From Okapia johnstoni (taxonomy: Eukaryota > Chordata > Mammalia > Artiodactyla > Giraffidae): a stretch of DNA of 64,000 nucleotides. The stretch spans positions 75,222,501 to 75,286,500 of the forward strand of contig CM044316.1 in the NCBI GenBank assembly GCA_024291935.2, read 5' to 3'. Made by a program: the position numbers and the translations under genes. Of this stretch, positions 23,877 to 35,877 are shown in pieces (the stretch's first letter is position 1; each line of letters begins with the position of its first letter). Under the pieces are notes generated by a model that did no database searches, had not been told where the DNA came from, and worked only from the letters and a program-made list of their open reading frames with translations.

Positions 23877-24660
23877 AGCTAGGCATATACACCGAGGAAA
23901 CCAGAATTGAAAGAGGACGCGTGTAACCCCAATGTTCATATCGCAGCACTGTTTACAATAGCCAGGGCATGGAAGCAAACCTAGATGTCCCATCGGCTAA
24001 GACGAATGGATAAGGAAGCTGTGGTACATATACACAATGGAATATTACTCAGCCATTAAAAAGAATACATTTTGAATCCGTTTCTATTGGGAGATGGATG
24101 AAACTGGAGCCCCTCTTATACAGAGTGAAGTGAGCCAGAAAAGAAAAGCACCAATACAATTTTCATTTTTATACTAAATGTCAATGTAAATGGAATTTGA
24201 AAGATGGTAATGGTAACCCTATATGTGAGACCAGAAATAAGAGACACAGATATGCATAGAACAGATCCTGTGGACTCTCCTGAGGGAGAAGGTGAGGGGT
24301 TGGACGTTCTGGGACAATAACAATTGAAACATGTATAATTGTCATATGTGAAGCAGAACACCATTCCATGTTCTATGCGGTGGGAACGACTTGATGCTCA
24401 GGGATGGAGCGTTGGGATGAACAGAGAGGGATGGGGAGGGGGGCGGGAGGTGGGAGGAGGGTTTGGGAGGGGGAGCACATGTGAATCCATGGTCTGATTC
24501 ATGTCGATGGTATGGCAAAAACTAACTACAATATTTGTAAAGTAATTAGCCCCCAACTACAATAAAAATAAATAAATAAATAAATAAAAAATAAATAAAT
24601 AAAATTAAAAAAATAAATAAATAAAATAAAATAAATTAAAAAAAAAAAAAAAAAAAAGAA
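23877..24660 (+). mobile_element. L1 (artiodactyl) 3' end with long A-rich tail
   Basis: 5'-truncated in late ORF2 ('gcatatacaccgaggaaacc'). It runs through 'gtacatatacacaatggaat', the 3' UTR G-rich block 'gggaggggggcgggagg' and 'atggcaaaaactaac' to a tail of AAAT units and A-run at about 24560-24655. Many small indels spoil the frame. The long tail suggests a fairly recent insertion. Confidence 0.92.
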
Positions 24661-25129
24661 AGGTGGAATCCTTTAAGTGGTTTCAGGATTTAATGGTTAG
24701 TCACACTTCTTCCTAGAAATACAAACAAGTTGAGCAAATCTTTAGGCAAATCTTGGAAAGCATAGAGACCATTATGGCCATTGTCCATTATTGGGACACA
24801 GAGTTGGAACATGATATAATAGGGATTAGAGGTGTATAATCATTCACTGTACTGGGATGTTATACATTGTATGGAAAAGCACTGAAGTAGTTTTCTGATT
24901 TGAATAACAATATCCTGAAAAAAAACAAGTCATTGTTGGATCTGCCCAGGATTTATATTGATGTCAGCCTATAAGCAATTACTCATCTACATATCCAATA
25001 GCATACTTGATTCTTAAATGATGCCCCATAGATTAGTGGACCTTTGAATTATTCTCCCTACTTTTCTTGATAACCCTTCTAGAAATTGTGGGTAGGCATA
25101 AATCAGTTTATAAGAAAAGCCAAAACTCT
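24661..25129. other. Unassigned intergenic DNA
   Basis: No gene or repeat recognised. Confidence 0.5.
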
Positions 25130-25141
25130 ACTTAAAGTTTT

Positions 25142-25411
25142 GCTGCTGCTAAGTCGCTTCAGTCGTGTCCAACTCTGTGCGACCCCATAGACGGCAGCCC
25201 ACCAGGCTCTGCCATCCCTGGGATTCTCCAGGCAAGAATACTGGAGTGGGTTGCCATTTCCTTCTCCAGTGCATGAAAGGGAAAAGTGAAAAAGAAGTTG
25301 CTCAGTTGTGTCCGACTCTTAGCGACCCCATGGGCTGCAGCCCACCGGGCTCCTCCAGCCATGGGATTTTCCAGGCAAGAGTACTGGAGTGGGGTGCCAT
25401 TGCCTTCTCCG
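25142..25411 (-). mobile_element. Bov-A2 SINE with 12-bp target duplication
   Basis: Antisense two-monomer Bov-A2 from the (gct)n tail to 'gccttctccg', flanked by acttaaagtttt at 25130-25141 and 25412-25423. Low divergence. Confidence 0.97.
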
Positions 25412-25423
25412 ACTTAAAGTTTT

Positions 25424-25942
25424 AAGCAGAGACAAAAGACAACTCATTGCACCTGAAACAGGGAAAGGTATTTGATAAGCCTGGCACAGCCTATGTAGGC
25501 TCTTTATCTCTTGCTAAGGAAGTATTCCAAGCCCAGGGCCTATTTTTACACAGCTGTTCAAGTCAAAAGACTTGCTTGCCCCATCTTTTGCCCCAAAAGA
25601 CTAGCAACCTCCAAATTGGTTGCTAAAATGCAGGTAAAAAATACAAAATCTGGAAGAATGATTGTTCATATTGAATTTGGAGATAGAGTCCAGTGGTTTG
25701 CTTTGAAGCTGGTTTACTTACAGAACCTATCATTTTGAGATAGTACATTATGGGCACTAGGAAAGGCAGATGCAAGGGGAATGATCAGTCCTCCCTAGCA
25801 AATGGCCCTCAGCCAGGAACCCCAAGTGCCATGGTTGAGCTTCCTAAACGGGTTAAAGAATGAGTATAGAGGGACTATGGGTGTACTCCTGACAACCCTC
25901 CATCCACGTGAGCATCTCCAGTCTCTCCAAGTTATTGATACA
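25424..25942. other. Unassigned intergenic DNA
   Basis: Slightly higher GC than its surroundings. A 75-codon frame (25511-25738) has no recognisable domain and I do not call it a gene. Confidence 0.45.
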
Positions 25943-26097
25943 TAGTTGACCCTTGAATGATAAATGTTTAAACTACAGACGAACCATAGATACACAGGAA
26001 CTGAGTATAGGAGGGCTGAATATAAAGTATAGAAAACTTTCAACTGCTTGGAGAGGTGACGTCCCTTAACCCCCACCTTGTTCAAAAGTCAACTGTA
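25943..26097. mobile_element. Tigger-like DNA transposon fragment
   Basis: Left terminus 'tagttgacccttgaatga' and right terminus 'ttgttcaaaagtcaactgta' are the inverted ends of the pogo/Tigger-type family with TA target sites. The internal part is short, so it is a non-autonomous or internally deleted copy. Confidence 0.72.
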
Positions 26098-26692
26098 TAA
26101 ACAACAAAAGGTGTTGACAATGACACAGATAGCACTCTGTTCTGCCGGTAGATAACTGAGGATTATTTTTTTGTCCATCACCAACTTGGTTAATGAGTTC
26201 AGTGAATTTTATTGGTCCCTAATAACTTGGGTAGTAGCATTAGCCATCTCTGCCACAGTTAAAGAAGTTGTGTACCATTTCTTTTTCCAAGGCTTGTATG
26301 CCCATTCCAGATATGAAGAAAGTGACAGCAGAGAAGAAAGCTGTATGATTGTTTTCCTGGTGATGTGCTTGGAGAAACTTTGCCATGTGTCAGAAGTGCG
26401 CAACTCACATTCAGAGTGCCATGTTTGCACAAACACCTGAGGACATAAAATTCCCAAACAGCTTCCTATCTAAGGGTGATAGGCACTCCAGTAGACCAAT
26501 ATACCCCAGAGGGAAATATAACCTGGAAGAGCATATGAATACCAAAAACAGACAAATACAATAAAAAAGTAAAAAATAAGGAAAGTAAGGAAGAAAGAAA
26601 ACAACTAACCAATATCTCACATTATTTTAAATGAAAATATTATTTAAAAATTTGTAAAACAAAACCTGAAATACAAAAAAATAATTATATAC
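26098..26692. other. Unassigned intergenic DNA
   Basis: An 89-codon frame (26171-26440, plus) exists, but I recognise no domain, splice context or homologue and treat it as chance. Confidence 0.45.
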
Positions 26693-26899
26693 ATTGGCTC
26701 AGACAGTAAAGCATCTGCTTACAATGTGGGAGACCCAGGTTTGATCCCTGGGTCAGGAAGATCCTCTGGAGAAGGAAAAGGCAACCCACTCCAGTATTCT
26801 GGCCTGGAGAATTCCATGGACGGAGGAGCGTGGTAGGCTACAGTCCATGGGGTCGCAAAGAGCTGGTCACCACTAAGCGACTTCACTTTCACTTTCAGC
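26693..26899 (+). mobile_element. Bov-tA SINE
   Basis: Starts just inside the tRNA-like head ('ttggctcagacagtaaagc') and ends in TTCACTTTCACTTTC. It lies immediately upstream of an L1 fragment and probably inserted into it. Confidence 0.93.
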
Positions 26900-27050
26900 C
26901 AAGTTTAGATTTATTCTAAAAATGTATGATAGATTTAACATTTGAAAATCAGAAAAAAAAAAAAGAAAATCAGTGCACTTCACCATATCAACAAGATAGA
27001 AAGAAAGAATCATATGAGCATATCAGTTGATGCAGAAAAAAGAATTTGAG
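26900..27050 (+). mobile_element. Old L1 ORF2 fragment (reverse-transcriptase part)
   Basis: 'atttaacatttgaaaatcag' and 'catatgagcatatcagttgatg' followed by 'cagaaaaaagaatttgag' correspond to the L1 ORF2 stretch upstream of the 'DAEKAFDK' motif. Too decayed to translate. Confidence 0.6.
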
Positions 27051-27057
27051 AATTAAA

Positions 27058-27112
27058 TGCTGTTTATAAGCCACATGTCTCTGGTATTTTGTTACAGCAT
27101 CCTGATTAAAAG
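27058..27112 (+). mobile_element. MLT1-like LTR 3'-end scrap
   Basis: 'ctgtttataagccacatg' and 'ctggtattttgttacagc' resemble the last 50 bp of MaLR LTRs. Very short. Confidence 0.45.
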
Positions 27113-27867
27113 AGTAAGCTTGTTTCAAAACAGTTGATTAGATACTGTGGAGATGTAGCTTTCTTTTTTAACTAAGGGTAAAAAAGATTTTTAAAAAATC
27201 AAAGAATAAGCATGTATAGACAACTGGTGTTTTTGTGTTACAAATTATGGTGAGGATCAATCCTAAAATGTTAGCATGTATCTTAAAAATTTGATCATCA
27301 TTAGAAAGCAAATAACTGAAAAGTCATCACATAAATGTCAGTATTTCCCCGATTAATCATGTTTCAATTTTTTTCTGAAAAGCTGATATAAAATGCATAA
27401 TAAGAAGACACAAGGAGGACACCAGTACCAGATGGAATGAGGAGAGGATGTTATGAACCTAGATTGTGATCTTCTGTACTGTGGCAACTAAACGTATTTA
27501 GTGTTTCTTTGTGCCTGATATATAGTACTCGGGGTGCAGGTGTTCATAAAACAATTGCTGTATTAATTAATAAATAAGGTGAAAAAGAAAGTCCAGACAG
27601 AAAAGATGAAGATACTATAATTTTGGATAGTATATATTTAACAGTTATTAGAAGTGGCCATAAATACTTTTTATTAATTTACTCTATGATCAGTGTTCAG
27701 CAGAACATGTAATCTCCGGTTGCCTATATATGAAAGACTGAAGGCAATTTTCACACATCACTGGGCTGATAATTTTTGATTAAGCATAGCAATAGTGCAT
27801 GGTACTTAGTAATGGCTTGATCAAATATTATTTTTAAAAATAGTCCCATTGAAGAGAAGTAGAAGAG
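27113..27867. other. Unassigned intergenic DNA
   Basis: No gene or repeat recognised. Confidence 0.5.
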
Positions 27868-28090
27868 TGATAATGCTTGAAAGCACAGAGTATGGCAGTG
27901 ATTGCCTGGTTTTAAATTCAAATATCCTTCCTTATTCAGTAGCTTTGTGATGTTAAGCAAGTTACCTCATCTTGGGTGGAAAAAATATCTATCTCATGGA
28001 GTTTTTATGATAATTAAACAAGCTCATGTCTGCAAAAATCACAGAAAAATATGGCATATAATAAAAGTTATGTAAATGGTTGTACTTAGG
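27868..28090 (+). mobile_element. MIR (ancient mammalian SINE)
   Basis: Fits the MIR order: 'gcacagagtatggcagtgatt', 'gcctggttttaaattcaaat', 'gctttgtgatgttaagcaag', 'ttacctcatctt', 'tctatctcatggagttttt', then a '...catataataaaa' end. Typical age and divergence. Confidence 0.75.
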
Positions 28091-28597
28091 ACTGTTATGC
28101 TTTTGAGCAGAATAACTGTTAAAAATGATTCCATCAACCTTCCAATGTGCATTTGGTTGCTATATCTCCTTCCTGTAAAAAGACCGCTCCAGCAATCCTT
28201 TCTCATGTCTTTCCATCTCAGTACCTCTGTTTTCATCATATCACCTTATACTCACTGGTTTCACACAGGTGAGACCTCCATGCAAGCTATAAAATACTTG
28301 GCGATTCTTATTCCTAATGTGGAATATGCATATCCATTCTTTCCCATCAATCCACTAACGAGGTTAAAAGCACACATTGACTCATGAAACATACAACTAT
28401 CTTTCTTTAATTCTATCTCTACTTCTGTATATAATACCATGCCACCCTCTCTATTTTGCATACATATTCTTTTGGAGCTGTTTTTAAAATTCTTTACAAA
28501 ATATTTTCTGTCACTAAACAGTATAAGTTTATTGAAAAGAATGCCTACAATACTTTCGGTTTATTTGGTTTGTTTATTTCACAATTCCTCTGTGGTG
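28091..28597. other. Unassigned intergenic DNA
   Basis: No gene or repeat recognised. Frames of about 60-100 codons on both strands look random. Confidence 0.5.
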
Positions 28598-29048
28598 TTT
28601 GGAACAGAGTTGTTTTGTTGTTCAGTCGCTCAGTCATGTCCAACTCTTTGTAATCCAATGGACTACAGCACACCAGGCTTTACTGTCCTTCACCATACCC
28701 CAGAGCTTGCTCAAACACGTGTCCATTGAGTCGATGATGCCATCCAATCACCTCATGCTCTGTTGTTCCCTTCTCCTCCTCTCTTCAATCTTTCCCATCA
28801 TCAGGGTCTTTGCTAATGAGTCAGCTCTTCACATCAGTTGGCCAAAGTATTGGAGCTTCAGCTTCAGTATCAGTCCTTCCAGGGTAAATTTCTAGGGAAT
28901 TTTCAGGGTAAATTCCTTTAGAATTGACCAGCTTGATCTCCTTGCAGTCCAAGGGACTCTCAAGAGTCTTCTACAATACCACAGTTCAAAAGCATCAATT
29001 ATTCAGTGCTCAGCCTTCTTTATGGTCTGACTCTCACATCCATACATG

Positions 29049-29175
29049 CTGCTGCTGCTTAGTCGCTTCAGTTGTGTCCGACTCTAGCGACCCCATGGAC
29101 TGCAGTCCTCCAGGCTTCTCCGTTCATGGGAATCTCCAGGCAAGAATACTGGAGTGGGTTGCCATTTCCTTCTCC
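29049..29175 (-). mobile_element. Bov-A monomer nested in BovB
   Basis: (ctg)n tail, 'cttagtcgcttcagttgtg' to 'ttccttctcc'. Flanked by a perfect 13-bp duplication, acatccatacatg (29036-29048 and 29176-29188). No tRNA-like head. Younger than the BovB it sits in. Confidence 0.96.
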
Positions 29176-29188
29176 ACATCCATACATG

Positions 29189-29616
29189 GCTACTGGAAAC
29201 ACCATAGCTTTTACCAGATGGACCTTTGTTGGTAAAGTAATGTCTCTGCTTTTTAATATGCTGTCTAGGTTGGTCATAGATTTTCTTCCAAGAAGCAAGT
29301 GTCTTTTAATTTCATGGCTGCAGTCACAATCTGCAGTGATTTTGGATCCCCCAAAAATAAAGTTTCTCACTGTTTTCACTGTTTCCCCATCTATTTGTCC
29401 TGAAGTGATGAGACCGGATGCCATGATCTTAGTTTTCTGAATGCTGAGCTTTAAGCCAACTTTTTCACTGTCCTCTTTCACTTTCATCAAGAGGCTCTTA
29501 ATTTCTTCTTCAATTTCTGCCATAAGGGTGGTGTCATCTGCATATCTGAGGTTATTGATATTTCTTCCAGAAATCTTGATTCCAGCCTGTGCTTCATCCA
29601 GCCCAGCGTTTCTCAT
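29189..29616 (-). pseudogene. BovB reverse transcriptase fragment with YADD
   Basis: Open BovB frame of about 140 codons before it runs into the nested Bov-A. It includes YADD at residues 25-28 counted from 29616 (NNLRYADDTTLMAE), then LSIQKTKIMAS and the downstream block NFIFGGSKIT. The QGCILSPC block lies upstream in a different frame (a stop occurs near 29650), so the frame is broken. Inactive; the class is certain from motif order. Confidence 0.83.
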
Positions 29617-30525
29617 GATATACTCTGCATATAAGTTAAATAAGCAGGGTTACAATATACAGCCTTGACATACTCCTTTCCTGATTTGGAATCAGTCTGT
29701 TTTTCCATGTCTAGTTCTAACTGTTGCTTCTTGACCTACATACAAATTTCTCAGGAGGTAGGTCAGGAGGTCTGGGATTCCCATCTCTTGAAGAATTTTC
29801 CACAGTTTTTTGTGATCCACACAGTCAAAGGCTTTGGCATAGTCAATAAGATGAAAGTAGATGTTTTTATGGAAATCTCTTGCTTGTTTGATGAGCCAGT
29901 GGATGTTGGCAATTTGATCTATGGTTCCCTGCCTTTTCTACATCCAGCTTGAACACGTACTGTTGAAGCCTGGCTTGGAGAATTTTGAGCATTACTTTGC
30001 TAGCATGTGAGATGAGTGCAATTGTGTGGTAGTTTGAGCTTTCTTTGGAATTGCCTTTCTTTGGGATTGGAATGAAAACTGAACTTTTACAGTTCTGCAG
30101 CCACTGGGGCGTTTTCCAGATTTGCTGACATATTGAGTGCAGCACTTTCACAGCATCATCTTTTAGGATTTGAAAAAGCTGAGCTGGAATTCCATCACCT
30201 CCACTAGTTTTGTTGCTAGTGGGTCTTGCTTCCCAAGGCCCACTTGACCTCACATTCCAGGATGTCTGGCTCTAGTTGAGTGATCACACCGTTATGGTTA
30301 TCTGGGTCATGAATATATTTTTTATATGTTATTCTGTGTATTCTTGCCATCTCTTCTTAATATCTTCTGCTTCTGTTAGGTCTATACCATTTTTGTCCCT
30401 TATTGTGTTCATCTTTGCATGTAATGTTCCCTTGGAGAAACCATAGCTTTGACTATACAGACTTTTGTCAGCAAAGTAATGTCTCTGCTTTTTAATATGC
30501 TATCTAGGTTTGCCTTGGAACCAAG

Positions 30526-31930
30526 TAGATGTATAATTAGACTGGTTGACCAAAATATAAAGTGTTTCAGAAGCTGGTGTCACTTCTGTTTGTATTCATA
30601 CTTTTTAAATGATTAACTGAGCAGAATATTTTATATAGTATTTGGGGCTCAATTATTTGATATCAAAAAGTACAAAATTGGGAAAATGACTTGTCATAAA
30701 ATTAGTATTTACTACCTTGGATGTGTTGATTAGATCTAATATACATTCTTATATTAGGGTATTTCTTTGTAAATACAGACAATCATGCCCAAGAAAGAAG
30801 AATATGATTGTGTAAATCAAAATCATGTCAGCTAAAATTACATAAAGTCTTGTTGAAATAGAAACTTATTTCCTTGTGTTTCCTACATGTATATGACACA
30901 TATGCCTCTGTAAATCTGTTTATATCATCGCCTGAAATAACCTAATGTTGAGTAATGCTTTAAATAATCATTAACATGATTCAAGGAACGATAATGTCTG
31001 GATTTATTTTAAGACTCATTATTACTTATGATGCTGGAAGAGCTCAGGAAACCTTTTAGAGGTGTTTGAATATTTGCTTTAAAATATTGCTTACAACAAA
31101 AGAATTTTATAGCGACATTTCTTTGGCAGGGCTGACTTGATAGTATCACATGCTACATCTTATGAAGTGCTTAGTAATCAGGTCTTCAAAGGCATTTCCC
31201 TCTAGTCAACAGAAGGAAGGGTGATTTCAATGACAGTATTCATAATAAACGTTCTCCTGGGGAGTATTTACATAATCATGGAAATGGAAATTATCATTAC
31301 TTGTCATTTATTATTTTACTATGTCTCCTTGAAGAGTACTATAGGTGAATCCATCCATCCATCCTCCTTCACAGATTACTCTAATAGAGCTCATCTATCC
31401 ACCCTACTTTGTAATCTCCATAATAAGAACAGTTTAGACTCTGAAAGAAACCTTTCATTTATGCAATCATTAAGCACATTTTAAAGATACCCATAAAAAA
31501 GGAAATGGTTCAAGAAAACTCCTGTAACAGAGTATATGTCCTTATGTGTATTCCCTCTTTTAAGTCTAAATAACCTTAGAGAAGGTCCACTCCAAATACA
31601 AAATAGCATTTGCTTTTGGTTTATGTGTATCTTACACTGCTGGATAGTTCTCTGAAATATGTTGTTTGAAATATGACTAAATACGACTAAATACTTTTAT
31701 AAAATATACAGATATGTTAATGTGAGATATAAAAGTATAACTGAAGAGTCAAAGGTTATTAATTAGAAGCATTTAGTCAGTTAAGCGTTGAATATTTTAA
31801 AATGTTTAGAACAGCCTCTGGATAACTTTCTATTTAATTTCCTCTATTGTCCTATGAAAGGTATACTATTCAAGTGAGCTGCTATAGAGGAGATATTTCT
31901 TTAGGTTCTTTAATGAGGTGCTTGTGCTTG
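30526..31930. other. Unassigned AT-rich DNA
   Basis: About 1.4 kb with no recognised repeat or gene. Confidence 0.5.
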
Positions 31931-31948
31931 TCTCTGTGTGTGTGTATG

Positions 31949-32152
31949 TGTTTAGTTGCTCAGTCGTGTCCAACTCTTTGGGACCCCATGGACTGTAGCC
32001 CACCAGGCTCCTTTGTCCATTAGATCCTTCAGGCAAGAATACTACAGTGAGTTGCCATTTCTTTCTCCAGGTGATCTTTCCAAACCAGGGATTGAGTCCA
32101 GGTGTCCTGCATTGTAGGCAGATTCTTTATCATCTGAGCCACCAAGGAACCC
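31949..32152 (-). mobile_element. Bov-tA SINE with (GT)n at its tail
   Basis: Antisense full-length type. A short (gt)n at 31930-31948 abuts its 3' end, as expected where a SINE tail has turned into a microsatellite. Confidence 0.92.
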
Positions 32153-32180
32153 CTTTTTGTCTCTATTCTACCCCTATATG

Positions 32181-32277
32181 GTGGAGAAGGAAATGGCAGC
32201 CTGGAAAATCTCACAGATGGAGAAGCTTGGTGGGCTGCGGTCTATGGAATCACAGTCAGACATAACTGAGCACACAC
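32181..32277 (+). mobile_element. Bov-A fragment, internally deleted
   Basis: 'tggagaaggaaatggcagcc' joins directly to 'tggaaaatctcacagatgg' and ends 'cagacataactgagc'. About 20 bp of the usual monomer ('acccactccagtattcttgc') is missing. It faces the preceding Bov-tA across 28 bp. Confidence 0.82.
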
Positions 32278-32280
32278 ACA

Positions 32281-33286
32281 CCTTTATTTGGACTAATTTG
32301 CAACCAATAAAACTTTCACTCAAGGTCATATGTAATAACTCTTAAGTTTGTTCAAGCAAATCATAATCCAATGAATTATTTAAAAGGATATATTTCACTT
32401 AGCTATTTCATAACAGACACTCGGAATTCACATTTGAAATTGTAAGGAATCAAAATTCTCAGTCACCTAAAATAAGGCCGTTAAATGCGTTTAACTAATT
32501 GTATATGGAGGCATTCTGCCCCTTGGAACAGAGGAGATAGGGGAGTAACATATCTTTCTTTTCCTAGTTCCGAACTTATATCGTATATACCTGTGTTTCT
32601 TCCATCAAAAATATATCCATCTATCAATAGCAAGATAGCCTACATCATATATGCCTAGCAGAAAAAAAACAAAAAAGACAAAGCAATGTGAAACATGGTG
32701 TAGAGACTATAAGGCATATCTCCAACTTTAGAACATTATTTGGAAAAAAAAATGTATCTTTAAGATTTTTATCACCTGCCAAAAATGTTTCTAACAAACA
32801 GCTTAAATATATGTCTATAAGAAATTCAACTTTTAAGACAAAAGCCTACTATATCTGATTCTAAGGACAAGAAAAACATTTATGTCCTTCTAAATATAAT
32901 ATTATGAAAAACATTATGATTAAGTCTATTAATAAACAATATATTGACTTATTTCTTTTTACCATGTTAGTCAATATATTTTGATAGTATCTCACTAAAA
33001 TATAATTCATAAAAGCTGAGTTAATCATATATAACCAAATAGCTTTCCATACATGGCCCTTCAATAATATGCTCTAATATAGCATAAATTTTATCTTGTT
33101 GAGTAGATAAACTACTCTGTGTTCTTCTTCTAATCATCATTTGCCCAGGGGCCATCTCAAAAAATTCAACTTCAGTCAGCAACTAAGGAGAGGAGAATTT
33201 CTAGGTGGGGAAAAGAAATACAAAGGACTAGCCTCATCCAGAGCAAGCAGCCAGACTGCAATATGCCCCAACTGAGACTGAACAGA

Positions 33287-33287
<1 letters not shown>
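32281..33287. other. Unassigned AT-rich DNA
   Basis: No gene or repeat recognised. Confidence 0.5.

Positions 33288-33321
<34 letters not shown>
33288..33321. repeat. (CA)n microsatellite
   Basis: Uninterrupted CA/AC dinucleotide run of about 34 bp, likely polymorphic between individuals. Confidence 0.97.
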
Positions 33322-33325
<4 letters not shown>

Positions 33326-33880
33326 AGCTTGTGTGTTTAGAGACTGAATTTATCGCTGCAGTTCTGAATTTAATGTGTTCATCATTCCGCCTAATACTTC
33401 AGTTTAAATAGAGAAGTCATGGATTGTTTTTTTAAGTTTTTAATTTTGGAGTACATTCTTAGTTAAAGAAGGAAATAAATGTTTTGATTAAATCATTTTC
33501 TTAGGCTCGTTAATATACCAGTCACTTCAGTTCAGGAAGTTATTGCTTCTTCTTATGTATTGCTTTGAATGCAAATTTTATGTTTGAAAACTCAGAGATT
33601 CAGATTTATATTAAAAGTATTTATTAAGGCCCTTTAAATATGCAAATTAATAAAATTGCATGTTCTTTGGCTCAAAAAATCAGAATATATTTCCATTAGT
33701 ACTTATTGCAAATTTTGGTAATATTTTCATTCAATCCTATAGTTCTAAACACAGAGATGAATAAGATTTGTTTAATTTATGAAGCCATAATACTTTTCCT
33801 CCATTTGACTATGCTATACATATACTGATCTGTGTATCCAACCACCAGCAGCTCTGAAGAGTTCATAATGTTCTATACTA
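33322..33880. other. Unassigned AT-rich DNA
   Basis: No gene or repeat recognised. Confidence 0.5.
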
Positions 33881-34990
33881 ATTCAAGAAGTCAGTTGGGG
33901 GAGTCTTTGGTCTGTTGGTTGGTTGGTTAGTTTTGTTTGTCTTTTACTGCTTGGTTTCTCTGAGATCCTTGAATCTGTAACTTGGTGACAATGATTTTGG
34001 AAATTTCTTGGCCATTATTACTTAATATTTCATATGTCCAACTTCCTCTTTTTTCTTCTTGTGGTTTTCTAAGTAGCTTTGTATTATACCTTTTAATCAT
34101 CACATTTCAATTTGTAAGGCTTCTGTTGAAATATCTTCAACTCACTGATTCTTTTCTCAGCTGGCTCCAGTTTATCAACAAACCTATCAAAGGTAATTAT
34201 TCACTCTTTTTGCAACAATTTTTAAGTATCTAATATTTGATATTTTTCTAAGTGATTCCTTCTCTCTGCCCTCATTACTCATGTATTCTTTGCATGCTGG
34301 CTACTTTTTTCTACTGGATTCCTTAACATACTAATCATAATTTCCTGTTTGGTAATCTCAAAATCTGTGTCATATCTGAGTCTGGTTCTCATGCTTGCTT
34401 CATCTCTTAATTTTCTTGCTTTTTTGCATGCTTTATAGTTTGTTTTTTCTGTTGTTGAAAGTCAGACATAAAGTGTCAGGTAATCAGAACTGAGGTGAAT
34501 AGGACTTTAGTGTCAGGAATTATGTTAATATAGGTGGGAGCTAAACTGAGTTTATGCATGTTATGAATGCCAGAGAATTTAGATTGTCTATCTCTATTGT
34601 CCTTGTTTTGTTAGTTTTTTTTCTGTCTTCTTGACTTTAAACTTCCCTTTGTATTCCTTTTCAGAGTTTGCATCTTCAGAGTTTTTCAGCTGTAATCCAC
34701 TGTTATTAAGACAAAGCCCTTTTGTGTGATGGGAAGATACGTTGGGCAGGAAACATTCTGTAGTCTATATAAATGCCCATCTTTCAGTGTGCCTGTGTTG
34801 CTAAGATTCAGAAGTGGTTTTAGTCTCTCCCACTCATAGGTGAAGCAGGAAAGCAAGATGGAACTTTAGTTACAGAAAAGGCCTTCCCTCATGTGAGATA
34901 ATGCTCTGGTGATGTGTTTTCCCCAGGAGAATCAACTTTTGTCATGCAGAACGCTCTGAGTGAATTTCACGAAGATACTATCTTACTAAA
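33881..34990 (-). mobile_element. Old L1M-derived sequence (non-coding end region)
   Basis: Blocks such as 'tgtgtcatatctgagtctgg', 'tttatagtttgttttttctg' and 'aggaaacattctgtagtct' read as antisense of old L1M/L1ME untranslated sequence. Strongly diverged, with loose ends and no coding frame. Confidence 0.5.
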
Positions 34991-35877
34991 TATGATGTTT
35001 GGTAAGATGTTATTAATATTTTAGTAAAGCATTATTTAGTAAGATGCTATTAAAATTAGACCTCATAGTAATAATGATTCAAATTGTTCTGCTAAAGATT
35101 TTCATAAAATATTTAGTCATGTACTTAAACTTTTCCCAGACACAAGAATTAAATGTTTAGATATAAAATTTCTCTTGAAAAAATATTAATTATGTATCTT
35201 TCTCCAGAGTGAATTCATTTAATAAGACATGACATCAACTCAGTGCAAATACACAAAACATCTTCTGGAAGTTATGTGGTTTTGTCATATTTCTCCTTAT
35301 ACTACAACAAGAGGCCTTTTTAAAAGATTCAAAATGTTCTTTCATGCTTTGCTGGTTTATCTTTCTAGCATGGGTTTTTCCTTTTCTTTTCCCTGTTTTC
35401 TACCCTCCCCCTTTCTTTTTTTAATGCAATAGGCTTTGTTCTTGAAACTTTGCTAAGGAAATAAAGGAAACTTCAGGCAATGTGTTCTTAGTGTGGTTTA
35501 ATGAAATAATTCAGCAGCTGCAATCTTTCCTCACTGTCAGTTTTCATGAAATTGCTGCAAAGAAGTTACCTAGAAGCTTATCCGGGTTAAATATGTGATT
35601 TCAGAAGTTTTGCAATGGTGTTAAATGTAAGAGTTTGATTTTTGGAGTCAATACACTTTTACCTGTAGGAATATATTTGACATTTGTGATTGTGTAATGG
35701 AAGTCAACATGAAAATATATTGGGTTTAAACACTTCTTATGAATTCTGCTTCTACACAAAATGCTGCAAATTGGTACGAATTTAATGAATGCTCTACACC
35801 ACTGCCTTCATGTCATTGTTATTCGTCTACCAGTTGATAATGCATTTTAAAGTAAGATCTAAAATTGCAGTATAGCT
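34991..35877. other. Unassigned intergenic DNA
   Basis: No gene or repeat recognised. Confidence 0.5.

Larger units (their letters stand above)
28610..30513 (-). mobile_element. BovB LINE with a second BovB piece joined at its 5' end
   Basis: 28610-30435 is collinear antisense BovB, from the 'gttgttcagtcgctcag' tail through the reverse transcriptase to 'gtaatgttcccttgg'. At 30436 the text jumps to 'agaaaccatagctttgac...tatgctatctagg' (30436-30513). That is a 3'-proximal BovB segment already present once at about 29197-29275. The whole unit is bracketed by tttggaacagag (28598-28609) and cttggaaccaag (30514-30525), matching at 9 of 12 positions. A Bov-A monomer is nested at 29049-29175. Confidence 0.9.

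Noticed and set aside
24560..24660. A-rich/AAAT tract as an independent microsatellite or origin-like element
   Set aside because: It is the poly-A tail of the L1 ending there.
26171..26440. 89-codon frame in unassigned DNA
   Set aside because: No recognisable motif, and an overlapping open frame of similar length exists on the other strand (26209-26457), typical of chance.
29049..29440. Two long frames on opposite strands around 29.1-29.4 kb
   Set aside because: The minus frame is BovB RT running into a nested Bov-A. The plus frame is its shadow.
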